Below, in pieces: positions 22,714 through 34,199 of a DNA stretch of 64,000 bases. Made by a program: the position numbers and the translations under genes. Below the pieces are notes generated by a model. It was not told the DNA's origin. It worked only from the letters and a program-made list of their open reading frames with translations, and did not search any database. Every line of letters begins with the position of its first letter. Positions within the stretch are counted from its first letter, which is position 1. Origin of the DNA: Brachypodium distachyon (lineage: Eukaryota; Streptophyta; Magnoliopsida; Poales; Poaceae); contig NC_016131.3 in assembly GCF_000005505.3 (NCBI RefSeq), positions 40,630,855-40,694,854 of the forward strand, in the 5' to 3' direction.

Positions 22714-24323
22714 TCCTCCCTTTCTTGAAAGGAAAGCCGTCCTCGGCGTCGTTTGTGCTGTAAAGAGACTGACAAAATAGACAAAGTGTGTGCATGGTAT
22801 ATGTATATGTCATCCATCTTTATACATCTCCTTTCTTGCACAATTAATCTTTTATAACAAAGTCTCATGAGATAATTAGTAAAACAATCATGATGAATAA
22901 CTTTCCAGCAAGAAGATTGACAATATTGTTTGCATTTATAAGTGAAACGATTTCTTGTATTTGGTTTGCACCGCTCACCATTACACCATCCCAACATTGG
23001 AGAATAGTAATGAATAGTATCCAAATTAGTTACTACAATATGCTGAAATTTAGAGCAAGTCAAAGCACTAATATTCAAACAAGCATGTAAATAACTATTT
23101 GGCTAATAATCAACACCTATATTGGAGGTCCTATCAAAATGATTAAGCATGTGCAAAAGTTTTTTTTCTCCCAAGAGAGGAAAATTATCACAAGTAATGC
23201 AAATCTCATGCACCAAAATGTTATTGTTCACATGATGTTGTCCAATTAAATGAATTGTGTATCCATGAACAGCAAAAGATTTTGAAATTGTTAACTCAGA
23301 AACTTTATCCATTGCATGTGACAAATATATAGGTGCATCAAGTTTAATAGAACACAAAGAATTATTAGGTGGATCGTTCTCAATCACTCCATGTGTAATT
23401 AACTCGACACAATCTAAACCAAATTTATCTACATCACATGCTTCTCCCAAAACATTAGTTATTTCCTCACATGATTCATTCTCATCAACATCAAAATTAA
23501 TATGTAAAATCAAATCATTAGAAGAATTAATTTCAGCAGTAGGTGCACTCAAATCAGCATGTAAATCAACAATTTCACATCGTGCAGAAAATTCAACATG
23601 TATCTCATTTATTTCATCACATGTCATATTTAGTTCAGGAACACAATCATCTTTATCATTACCTTGTAGGCTCAACATGTTTCTAATACACCTTCTCTCC
23701 AATTTCCTCTCCGCTTCACGAGCAAGATTAAGCAAACACAATAGAGAGTCATATTTTTCGTATTCAATTATGTAAGAAATATCAAAGTTAAGCCCACAAT
23801 AAAACCTATCCATTTTTTTTTGTTCGGTTTCATCTAAACCAGATCGCAAGGTTAAAATTTGGAACTCATGGTAGTAATCATCAACAGTTTTATCATCTTG
23901 TGTCAAACGTCGTAATTTGGAACGCAACTCATAAGCATAACTTGGAGGAACATATTTTTCTCTCATGATTTTCTTCATATCAATCCAAGTGTGAGGTATT
24001 TTGTTTTCTCTAACTATCTCACTCCACCATGATAATGCATCAAAACGAAATTTACTACTAGCAATTTGGACCTTACGACTATCTAGTACATGGAAGCATG
24101 TGAATTGTTTAGTTAAAGCTAGCTCCCAATCTATATACGTTTCAGCATCATTTTCCCCCTCAAAGAAAGGTACACACAATTTAATTGTATTAGAAGGATT
24201 GTTTTGTACCGTTGCCGTGGCATTATCAACAAGAGACGTGGAGGATAGCCGTGGTGAAAAGCACTCATCGCAGTCACGGGATAGCATCGGTCTAGTTGCC
24301 ATGCTTCGTGTAAGTCCTATCAT
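22714..24323 (-). pseudogene. long gag-plus-novel-domain frame of the gag-only Gypsy, copy 1
   Basis: Starts at 24323. The first part is a retrotransposon gag domain: conserved FEGENDAETYIDWE, LSWWSEIVRE, then KTVDDYYHEFQILTLRSGL (about residues 55-185). An acidic stretch follows, then a region unlike any gag or pol domain I know, rich in Cys and His (ICITCDN, CNGERCKPN, YCQSSCWKVIHHDC). A TAG at 23103-23105 splits the frame. The second copy at 45114-46699 reads a Leu-type codon there, so the frame was once continuous. It runs on towards the polypurine tract. The function of the C-terminal domain is unknown; packaging or partner binding is only a guess. Confidence 0.65.
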
Positions 24324-25429
24324 GGTTAGTAGGAAACAAGAAACAAATCACAGTAATATGTTCCTATCAACTACTAGGATGTGGCTACAAGTCGCTCAAC
24401 TCTCAAGCTAAAAATCAAGTTCTTACAAGTTCTTACCATGCAAAACAGGAAGGTGATGGCCAGCGGCGTGACCAAGCCCTCCGAATATTAAATGTATCGA
24501 TGCCTCGATAACAAACCAACCTAGGTGTAGAATCTGTGGAGCTTGGAGGCTTTTGTGAGTAGCAAGGAATAGCAAATAATCAAATCAGCAATGCAAAGTT
24601 GAAAATATGCTCAATAATGCTAGTCCTAGCTGCTGGAGTCGATAAGAACGAATTACAGAAATAATCTAAGCCTAGATACTGAAGAAGGTAGGATAGAAAG
24701 ATGGCACAACAAGTAAATCCCAGTGATTTTTTTTCTTTTTTTTTCTTTTTGTGGCCTTCTGTTTGGCTTCTTATTCTTTCTTCTTCTTTTTTTTCTTTTT
24801 TAACCCCAGAAACTCACGCAAAAGAAGGACCTGAAAACTGTACGTCGGTCTGTCGAAGAACAGCAAAGGCTGCAGTAAGAAAAATTCAGAAAAATATGGA
24901 AAAATATGGGTTAGAAGGGTATCAACACAAGCTTTCCAGCAAGGGCAAGATCACTCAAAACGGATATCGGACGGTGGAGAAAACTGAGAAACACCGGGCT
25001 GCAGCGACGTCGGCAAACGGATGCAGAAACTTGGAAGCTCCGAAAGTCCACCTTACAAACCGAATTTGAGGGTCAAAGTGCAGAGCAACGCGCTGGATAT
25101 TTCCTGATGCGCCTCGTTGTGAGCTTTCCAAAAAGTCCAAGAATGTCCAAATCCGAGTTCGTACGCAAAAGATACGCCCGTTTTACTGAACACCGGTCAA
25201 ACCCACCCGAAACTAAAATTCTACTCGAACTCGGGTCCGAAACTGACTCGAACTCTTTCTCTTTTTTTTTTCTTTCTTTCTTTCCTTTTTTTTTTCTTTC
25301 CTTTCTTTTTTTTTCAACTTTCCAAACAACTTGATCTCTAAACAAAATTCGATCTATGATGAAACACTTTCCAAAAGCACTCCTTATTGGACTCGGACTC
25401 GAACTCGCGGCTGAAAACTATTACTTGCC

Positions 25430-25535
25430 GACTCGATGTAGAACTCGAAGAGGGACTCGGTGTAGGACTCGATGAGGGACTCGGTGTAGGACTGTCCTCA
25501 AAGAGAGACTCGGTGTAGGACTAGAAGAGGGACTC
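25430..25535. repeat. short tandem repeat in the leader of the gag-only Gypsy
   Basis: About four imperfect ~24-base units built on GACTCGGTGTAGGACT. The same array, on the opposite strand, occurs in the two leaders of copy 2 (about 43964-44012 and 47988-48062) with different unit numbers. Confidence 0.6.
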
Positions 25536-26942
25536 GGTGGAAGATATGGTGGCGGCGGGAGATTATGGCGGAGGTGTGGCAGGAAGTTTGGCGGCGGAAG
25601 ATTGATGAAGGAAACCTGCGTCACACGAAGAACAAGAAAACCAAAACCAAGTTCGATCTAGTAGAAAAAAATCTGAAAAATGATCCGATCTAATCTAGCA
25701 ACTCGACACGACTAATGCAGCAAAGATTCAACAATGCAAATACTAAAGTGAAAATTGTAAGGCTCAGATTGGTTTTAGGACAAAGTAACTAATTCTAATT
25801 TTTGTTTGGCTTTTTCTGGACGATAGGTAAAAACAGATCTAAACTAGGGATAAACTGGAAAAATCTCACCGAGCAATCTTAAGCTCTGATACCACGTAAT
25901 ACGGGTGCGGGTGGCCTGATCTTTCGATGAGATTGATAACTCTCGATTTGGGTAGGAGGTGACGTTGACGATCCGACTACGGCCTAGGAGGCAGCGCCTT
26001 AGCAATCGATACACCAGCTCCAGAGGGTTATTGATCACGCGGGGGCACGATCAACCTGACCACGAAGGTATTTGTTCCTGCAAGCAATCAAAGAACAAGC
26101 AAGAACAAGATAAATAGCGGATGCAATGTAAAATTGCGAATATACTATATCAAACCAATGTCTCAACGAGATGATAAGTTGGGGTTCCGAAAGCGGTAAA
26201 ACAGGTGGTCTAACCGACACACGCGATTACACGAAGTAGTAGCGATGGCTAACTTTTAACTAAACAAAACCCAAGGCTCCTTAGGGGGGCTCATGGGGTA
26301 TATAAAGGAGGAGGGAGAGATATTTTCGTCCACCTTGAATAAGGAGTCCGAAATCCAACTCTATCTCTAACTTTCCTAACAAACTACAACTCTTTAGGAA
26401 ACAGAAAAACAGATCCTTCAGCTTGTTTTGTCCGTCACAGTCAGCACGAGTCAAATCTCTTGATGGGACCAGATCCGTTGGAAAGTTCTTGTAATTACCT
26501 TTCAACAAGTACTTGTTTGCTTGATTTGGACTCCGGATGCGGCCTGGGTGATTAAAACAAATTCGGGTCTCCTGGCAGCTCGGACCCGAATCGGATTCAA
26601 CTTTAATTCGTGATATCTTTCTCTAGCAAGCTCCGAATCATGTGCCGTTTGATTTGTTGGAAAGTACACTTGAAATCCTTCCCTCTCAGCTGTATGAATG
26701 CTTGATTCTTGTTGGCCCTCCCGCTCGCCTCCATCGTATCTCATCTTGACCTTGGACTTGAAAAGCTCGACAAGATGCCTACGTAATAAAACGAGACAAG
26801 ATAGTAGTAGCTCCGCCTCTTCATAAATATGACAATGAAAACAATTACTACCTGAATTCACCTGATTATAAATCTTGTCAAATATTATAAAATTGAGGGT
26901 ACCAAAGGTCGTATCCACGGTTAGCATGTCCATATCACCAAT

Positions 26943-29573
26943 GACATCGTCTACGTCAGCTCGCCATGCTGCCCAAGAAGGCAGACGAGCCCCGGGTCGA
27001 CTTGCGCGACACGCTGGCCATGCGCCCTCGATCCCATGACTCTGCGCGCGCGTCGCAAGGTCAAGGGGACCAGGGGTCCCCTCAACGTCAACAACTGCAG
27101 CTTCCACCGCCACCCCCTCGGGCGTCGATGGACAACCGTCCGAGGGGGCCTGCGCATAGCGCTGGAGCCAGCCGCACGGGCGACCTCAACGTCGCACGTG
27201 CCAGCCAGCGAGCTCACTCGCGGGCTAAGGACGCGCAGCAACAACTGCGTCATGACCACAGCGCTCGTCGCGTTCGACGCCAGCAGGGTCTCGGCCTTCT
27301 CACTCGAGGGCACCGGGCGACCGAGTGGACAACAGCAGGTTGGAGAACCGGCAGCCTCCCACCCAGACCCCAGTGGAAGCCATCATCGCCGCGCGTGTCA
27401 TGGTGCGCTACGAGCCGCCGCAAGGCACGCCGGCGCACGACGTGAGGAGGGAGGAGTTGGACACACTCCTCGAGCTCGCTGCCCAACAGCCGCAAGGTGA
27501 GGGCGGCCCGGCCGGTTCGGGTCGGGGATAGAACCCGGGACATGGAGAGCATCCTCCACCCTCGGGAGGACAAGGCGACGAGGATCCCGAGGACTACTCG
27601 GACTCGTCACCGACCATCACGCCAGGTGACGCGTGAGGCATCCTGAACGCCCGCCAGCAAGAAGATCTCCGCCAGCGCTTGCAGCGCCAGTGCCGGCGCG
27701 AGGTAGAGCGCCAGCGTCCAGAGGAGTAGGAAGACACTCCCATGGGCGCCGATGACGGCTGCGCCGTGTTCTCCCGCGAGCTGCGCCAGGTGACATGGCC
27801 CCGCAAGTTTCGAGCGCCAGCGCTCGGTACGTACGACGGGACCGTGAACCCCAAGAACTTCCTCCTGACCTACACATTGGGCATTCATGCTATCGATGCT
27901 GACGACAAGGTCAGGGCCAACTGGTTCCCGATGGTCCTGAAAGGATCAGCGAGGACCTGGTTGCTCAACCTACCCGCCGTGTCCATTGCCTCCTAGGCTG
28001 ACCTGCGCGAGCAGTTTGTGAACGCGTTCCATGCTGGCTACAAGCACCCGGGAACTATGGCGGAGCTTGACACGGTAGTGCAGAAGCCGGGGGAGACATT
28101 TGCGGGACTTCACCAACAGGTTCTCCAACATCCTACTCCGTCCCAGAGGCGGAAGTGGCCGCCATCATCAACACGTACGACATCAACGTCCGTGATCCGA
28201 AGATGCGTGAGAATCTGAACACGCACCGGATCCGAACTACTAGGGATCTCTACGCTCTCGCGCACAAATGCGCGATTGCCGAGGAATGGCGCCTAGTGCC
28301 TGAGCTTGCTGCCAAAGCGGCGGCAAACCCACCCGAGGGCTCTGGGAAGAAAGGCTCCCGAAAATGCGGCGGGAAGCAAGTGCTTGCCGCGGATGCCCAC
28401 CAAGAAGGCGGCGTCGACGGGAGCATCGGGGAGCAAGCCGGCGGCGGCCGCGCGCTGCCCCGTCCACACCAAGCTGCCGGGGCCTGCTTCAACTGCGGGA
28501 TATCGGGCAACTGTCTCGAGACTGCCCGAACAACCCCCACAATGGAGCGGGCCGGGGCGCAGCCAGCGGCAGCGACAAGGGAGAACTCGCGGGGGGTCGT
28601 GGTCAAGCCCGCGACGGTGGACCGGCCTCCCCGGGGATGCGACAAGCTTCGTGCCGAGCAGCGTGAGGACGATTGCAGCGACGACACCGACGAGCCCGTC
28701 TTCCAGGAGCCCCGTGACATCGCCTGCATCCAAGGGGGAGCGTACGCTCTCACGTCTCACGCCGCCGTGAAGCGGCTCACTCATGAGGTTTGCGCCCTCC
28801 TCCCCAGCGTGGAGGCGCAAAAGCCGTTGAGGTGGTCGCACGAGCCGAGCACCTTCAACTCGGACGATCATCCGATTCGTCCCTTGGGATCAGGGGTAAT
28901 ACCCCTCGTGGTGTCACCGATCATAAACAATGTGACGGTGACCAAGGTTCTGGTGGACAACGGGGCGAGCCTTAACCTCCTGTCCGCCAAGTTGGTGGAG
29001 AAGCTTCAGCTGCCTATAGAGCGGATGAAGCCCACCGACCCGTTCCGAGGGATCAACCCCGGAGTGGTGCAGACCATGGGGCGAATCACGCCCCCGGTGA
29101 CTTTCGGGTGCCGAGAAGCGTTCTGGACTGAGCACGTTGTCTTCGACGTGGCTCACACCCAGTTGTCGTACAACGGGATTATTGGTCGGCCGGCCCTGGT
29201 CAAGTTCATGGCGGCAACTCATTGCGTCTATGGCGTGATGAAGATGCCGTCAACATACGGTGTACTCTCCATCAAGTGCGACCTGAATGACGTTGCTTGT
29301 TGCGTGGGCGAGGTCGTAAAGACCTCCGCAGTGGCGGATTCCGGCGACTACGACGTTGCCGGGAACGAGGATCCATTTGCGGGTGAGCAGCCCACACAGA
29401 AGAAGGCACGAGCCACTCCCGGGCAGGATGCCGGAGGCAGCACCCGCTCCAGCCCGCGCGTCAGCAATGGCATGCAACTGAAGGAGGAGGGTGCCAAGGT
29501 CAAGAAGGTGCCCCTGCAAGCTGGAAACGAGGCCCGCACCGTTTCCATCGGTGCGAGCCTCAGCGACAAATAG
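26943..29573 (+). pseudogene. gag-protease region of the host Gypsy, multiply broken
   Basis: Capsid-type gag is seen at about 27742-28150 (FLLTYTLGIHAIDADDKVRA, then a WLLNLP segment), interrupted by a TAG at about 27994. A zinc-knuckle remnant CFNCGISG lies at about 28489; the rest of the C-x2-C-x4-H-x4-C pattern falls in another frame (SRDC), so a frameshift destroys it. The aspartic protease has the active-site motif VLVDNGASLNLL (about 28942-28980). The frame 28155-29573 is the longest open part and ends in TAG just before the reverse transcriptase linker. The region just after copy 1 of the gag-only element is GC-rich and open in several frames, of which only one can be real. Confidence 0.75.
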
Positions 29574-29999
29574 GAAAGCACCCTCATCGCCTTCCTCCGG
29601 GGGAATTCTGACGTGTTCGCTTGGGAGCCGTCAGACCTTCCTGGAGTCCCCAGGGAGGTGATCGAGCATCGGTTGGCGGTGCGGCCAGACGCGCGGCCCG
29701 TCAAGCAGAAGGTTTGCCGGCAAGTGCAAGAACTTTATCCAGCAAGAAGTGGAGAAGCTCAAGAATGCCGGGGCGATCAGGGAAGTATTGTACCCTATTT
29801 GGTTAGCGAATCCTGTTGTAGTCCCTAAGGCTAGGAATAAATTGCGCATGTGTGTAGATTTTATTGATCTTAATCGTGCATGACCTACGGACCCTTTCCT
29901 TGTACCCCGAATCGATCAAATAGTAAATTCCACAGCAGATTGTGAGTCTTTATGCTTTCTCGATGCCTTCTCCGGCTACCATCAGATTAAGATGGCAGG
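29574..29999 (+). pseudogene. N-terminal reverse transcriptase of the host Gypsy, cut by insertion
   Basis: Contains the plant Gypsy hallmarks before the catalytic core: FAWEPSDLPGVP (about 29615), LRMCVDFIDLN (about 29845) and CFLDAFSGYHQIKMA (about 29956-29994). An internal TGA is at about 29881. The frame resumes at 33323 with DEEKTSFITP after the 3.3-kb insertion. Confidence 0.75.
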
Positions 30000-32900
30000 T
30001 GTAACATCCCAAAATTTCAAACCATTACATGTGCATTGCATCCATGAGCATCATGCCACAATTGCATGTTTGAGTTCAAATTTTGAATCACAAAAGGCTT
30101 TAAGAGATTTTGTTTACATCCCTGTAACCTTTGAATTTTCAAACCAATAGGGTTGATGCATAAAAAGGGTTTAATGCATATATAAGCTATCCCATAATTT
30201 TTGGTTAACTAATTGGAGTTGAAAAAGTATTTTATTCAAACAGATATATAGCCCTAAAGTCATTTATAGGGCAAATGTATTTTTATATATTTTATTTTGA
30301 AGAGAAACTACTTCCAAAAAGTTGTATCATGGTAGAACATGATTTTACAAATTTTCTGGAATTTATTTGGACCAATTTGGAGTTCAAACACAAAAGATAT
30401 CAAAGAAATGAGAAAAACAGAAAAAGAAAAGGCCTAAAAGGAAAAAAAAAAGGGATAAACCAGACCGGCCCAGCCAAAATGGGCCGAACCGGCCCAGTCC
30501 GACCGCGCCCGACCGGCCCAAACCGCCCGGTCCGCGCGCGCGCCCGCAGTCGCTGACAGGTGGGGTCCACCTGTCAGCTGCGTCTTCCTCGAAGGAAAGC
30601 GCCGCCGGTCACGCGCGCGAATTCCGGCCGCCGTCCTCGCGCGCCCGCCGCCGCAATCTCCTCCTCCGGCCTTCCATTTTCATGCCCGAGCACTCCTTTA
30701 TAACCCCCGCGACCTCCTCTCTCTTTCCCCCTTGTTTCCCCATCCAATCGCGCCGCCGGGCTGCCCCGATTTCTCGCCGGAGCCGTGCCCGCGCCGCCGC
30801 CCATCTTCGTCCTCGGCGCCGTCCCCGACCGTCCCTGACCGCGCCTCGTCTCCGCCGGGCCGCGCCGCACCTCCCCGTGTCTTCCCCGTCGCGCCCACGT
30901 CGCCGGAGCGTCCCCGCGCGGCCGCGCCCGTGCCTGCGCCGCCGTCCGCCGACCGCGCCGCCCGCTCGTCCCGTCCTAGGCGCCGACCCGCGCCGCCCGA
31001 GCCCACGCCGACTGCGGCCCCGTCTCCGCCGTGCCGCGCCGTCATCGCCCGCCATTTCCCCGTCACGCCCCGACGCTGGAGCACCCCCGCGCCGCCCCGC
31101 CCGCGCCGCGCCGCCGCCGGTTTCCGTCGCCGGAACCCTAACCCGCCGGTGAGCTTCCACCGATCGATCTCGTCCGTCCATCCGTCTCCAACGGTGTAGA
31201 TTAGAACGTCTTTATTCATTTAAACCGAACCGGTACCAACGAATAGGAATGCGCCACGTGGCACCCGAGTTATAAAATAAAAATGTAATTTTATTTCCCC
31301 GGATTAATAAAAGGCATTTTTGCAGATAGGCCCCTGTAACTTCAAATGATCACAACTTTAAATCTGTTTGGCCAAATTTAGTGATCCACACCTTTTTGGA
31401 ATCCTTAGGAAATGTAGAATCTTTTGGCACTGTCCAAATTCAAATTTGAATATTTGAATCACATTCAAATTACAGATTAGGGTTTTATGCCATTTAAATC
31501 ATAGCTAATTATTTAGAAGTCCTTTTTGAATGAAACCAGTGCCCAAAATTTTGTTTTAATGTCCTCTGTCCAATGGGGCAGAGAAATAAATATTATGAAT
31601 TAAATTGTTTTGCAGATGCAAATAAAACCTCATTTTAGGTTTTAAACCCTAGCTTTTGCTTTTTCTTAAAAACCCTAATTACATGTGTTTAATTCCCAAG
31701 GCATTGGATCAGCAGATCACCGAAATAAAATAAACCAAACTCACGTCACATGTTTTGCATCGCATCATGGCATACATATTCTTTTGTCATGTTTGTATTG
31801 TGTGTTTATGTGTGTGTATATGTTTGTTGATGGTATAGTATTCTCGGAGAGCAAACCTTGCGATTGTGACGAGTGTTTGAACTCCAACTACTATCAAGGC
31901 AAGTTCACTTTGATCATCTACCCTATTATCTTATTATGCACTAGATTTTATTAGTTGCATTGTCAGGATTATTATTGTATCTATGCTAGCTATGATCTAT
32001 CCTAGTAGTATATGATACCTTTGCCATGACTTCACCACCAATTGCCATCGTAGTAGTAAAATGCTATGCTATGATAATATACGAGGGTGGTATTATTACA
32101 ATGTGATACTATTGAATTACAAATATAGTTTTCCTAGTGTATGGCAAAACAAGTAATTCAATGAACCGTCCTGGGTGGGCTGCTTTGAGTTTTGGGATGT
32201 CGTGACGTTAGGTCCATTTCTATGGGGCCCGCTGAGTCGTCTCTCCGTGTGATTCGGGAGCGTCCATGGTCGCCTCCCCGTGCGATTCGGGGAGCGCCTA
32301 CGTCACAATGTGGGATGCCACCCGGGATAACCAGAGACTGGACTAGTTTCCTGTTTAGTAGCTTCCAGTACAACCACATGGTATTATGGGCTCTGCCAGG
32401 ATGGATGTAAGAAATATGAACCTGGATCCGAGGTGACATCGGTATGTAGCAGTGTAGGTTGGAACGCGTCCCTCAGGTGGTTTGGGGAAATATGTTCTGA
32501 AAATTCCTGTAATCGATGCCGTTGCTACTCCATCTGGAGGACAGCAAGGGATTAACACGTCGATTTCTTGTGGGTAAAGTGTACCACCTCTCGAGAGTGT
32601 CAAACTAAGTACTTAGCCGTGTCCCCGGTTACGGACGATTATGAGCAACTGGATATTGAAGCTGTAAGGAAAGTCTCACTCATTCAAATTTCCTAATAAA
32701 ATGAATGGTTTGAACTGGGTAGGAGCATTGATGTTTCTACTCAATGTGCCTAGGTTAATAGGAGCATGGGTGTTTCTACCCCGTGTCCAATAGAATTCAA
32801 AACTATTTGTCTAAAAATGATAGGATTTGAATAATGATGCTTTTATGCAAAATAGCCAAACCCCACCTAGCCAAACTATGCATGTACTTGGTAGGTCCTT

Positions 32901-33317
32901 TATAACTCTAGTGAGCTTGCCAATACATTCAAATGTATTGACCACGTAGTGGCTGCAATTAACAATGCAGGTGGATCCGACGATGAGTGAGGTTCGTCAT
33001 TTTGTCATGGGTCATGTGCTTACATTCCAACATGCTCTCTCCTCTGGGAGTAGATGATGCCCTTTTACTCTACCTTTCCGCTGCAGCTTCATGATACATT
33101 GTTGTCATGGTTTTGAACATTATTTGTTTATGCTGGCCTAAGAGGTCATGCAAGTTTGTAAGTACAATTTAAGTTCTGGATGATACGATGTAATAAAGTA
33201 CTTTTGACCTTTGTATCTTGGTATTACATCTTGAACTGTGTGTGCTAGTGAGTCGATCCAGGGACTAGCACAAGTAAGCATAGAGATCGAACCCTTGGTG
33301 AAGGGGGGATCGCTTCA
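30000..33317 (+). mobile_element. 3.3-kb TG..CA LTR-like element (solo LTR or LARD-like)
   Basis: Starts TGTAACATCCCAAAATTTC and ends GGGATCGCTTCA. A perfect 5-bp target duplication gcagg is at 29995-29999 and 33318-33322, placed inside the reverse transcriptase frame of the host. No internal primer-binding site, gag or pol was seen. About 30470-31190 is extremely GC- and CpG-rich, preceded by repeats of ccggccca and containing a TATA-like CTTTATAAC (about 30695-30704). The flanks are AT-rich. The last ~860 bases recur inverted at 63140-64000. Its size and retrovirus-like integration footprint suggest a very long solo LTR; a LARD-type element is the alternative. Confidence 0.75.
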
Positions 33318-33322
33318 GCAGG

Positions 33323-33697
33323 CGAAGATGAGGAGAAAACATCATTTATCACCCCGGTTGGCTTCTAATGTTATACATGCATGCCTTTCGGGCTGAAGAA
33401 CGCGGGCTCGACATTTCAGCACGCTCTGCGCGAGTGTTTGGGACTCCAGCTAGGCCGTAATATCGAGGCCTACATGGACGATATCGTCTTCAAGTCGCGG
33501 CATGGGGACTCGCTCGTCGGCGACCTGCAGTAGACACTCGATAACCTCCGCAGGATCAAGCTCAAGCTTAACCCCGAGAAGTGCACGTTCGGTGTAGACT
33601 CGGGGCACTTGCCGGGCTTCTTGGTATCTCACCGGGGAATCGAGGCCAATCCACAGAAGATCGAGGCGATCGAGAAGATGGAGGCACCCCGCAAGGT
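33323..33697 (+). pseudogene. reverse transcriptase core of the host Gypsy, ending in an abnormal junction
   Basis: Continues the frame cut at 29999: EEKTSFITPVG, then MPFGLKNAGSTFQ and the catalytic YMDDIV (about 33472-33490), then CTFGVDSGHLPGFLVSHRGI. Internal stops are at about 33368 and 33528. At about 33698, right after APRKV, the sequence jumps to a protease segment (FDVAHTLLPYNGIIGRPALI) that belongs upstream of reverse transcriptase. This marks the entry into a second, related copy. Confidence 0.75.
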
Positions 33698-34199
33698 CAT
33701 TTTTGATGTAGCTCACACCCTGTTGCCGTACAACGGGATCATTGGTCGGCCGGCGCTGATCAAGTTCATGGCGGCAACCCATTGCCCATACGGCGTGATG
33801 ACGATGCCGTCAACATATGGCGTACTCTCCATCAAGTGCGACTTGAAGGACGCTGCTTGGTGCGTGGCCGAGGTTGTGAAGACCGCCGCAGTGGCGAATC
33901 CCGGCGACTCGGACGTTGCCGGGAGCGAAGATCCACTTGCGAGTGAACAACCCGCACAGAAGAAGACACAAGCCACTCCTGGACATGACACCGGGGGCAG
34001 CTCCAGCTCCAGCCCGCGAGTTAGCAAGGGCGTGAAGCTGAAGGAGGAGGGTGCCAAGGTCAAGAAGGTGCCCCTACAAGCCGGCAATGAGGCACGCACC
34101 GTCTCCATCGGTGCGAGCCTCAGCGACAAATAGGAAAGCGCCCTCGTCGCCTTCCTCCGGGAGAACTCTGACGTGTTCGCTTGGGAGCTGTGAGATCTT

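Larger units (their letters stand above)
21830..26937 (-). mobile_element. gag-only non-autonomous Gypsy element, copy 1
   Basis: Transcribed right to left. 5' LTR 25897-26937 (1041 bp). Primer-binding site TGGTATCAGAGC (initiator-Met tRNA type, on the minus strand at about 25883-25894). Leader 24324-25880. A gag-like frame runs from 24323, with a polypurine tract next to the 3' LTR 21830-22713. Target duplication ccaat at 21825-21829 and 26938-26942. The 3' LTR lacks about 160-200 bases present in the 5' LTR (around 26240-26395), removed between short repeats. No protease, reverse transcriptase or integrase is present, so it must rely on another element for mobility. Confidence 0.85.

Noticed and set aside
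25430..25535. Regular short repeats as a CRISPR-like array
   Set aside because: Units are contiguous and diverged without spacers, and the same array recurs in retrotransposon leaders.
25883..25894. TGGTATCAGAGC and similar words as tRNA genes
   Set aside because: They are primer-binding sites next to LTR ends, with no cloverleaf around them.
26951..29222. Several minus-strand frames in the host gag-protease region
   Set aside because: They mirror the real + strand gag-protease and have no antisense-ORF motif; the real antisense ORFs lie after integrase.
30609..31199. Long Pro/Arg/Ala-rich frames on both strands
   Set aside because: They overlap each other in all frames within a CpG-dense segment of the LTR-like element. 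High GC lowers stop-codon frequency, and no domain or start context supports a gene.
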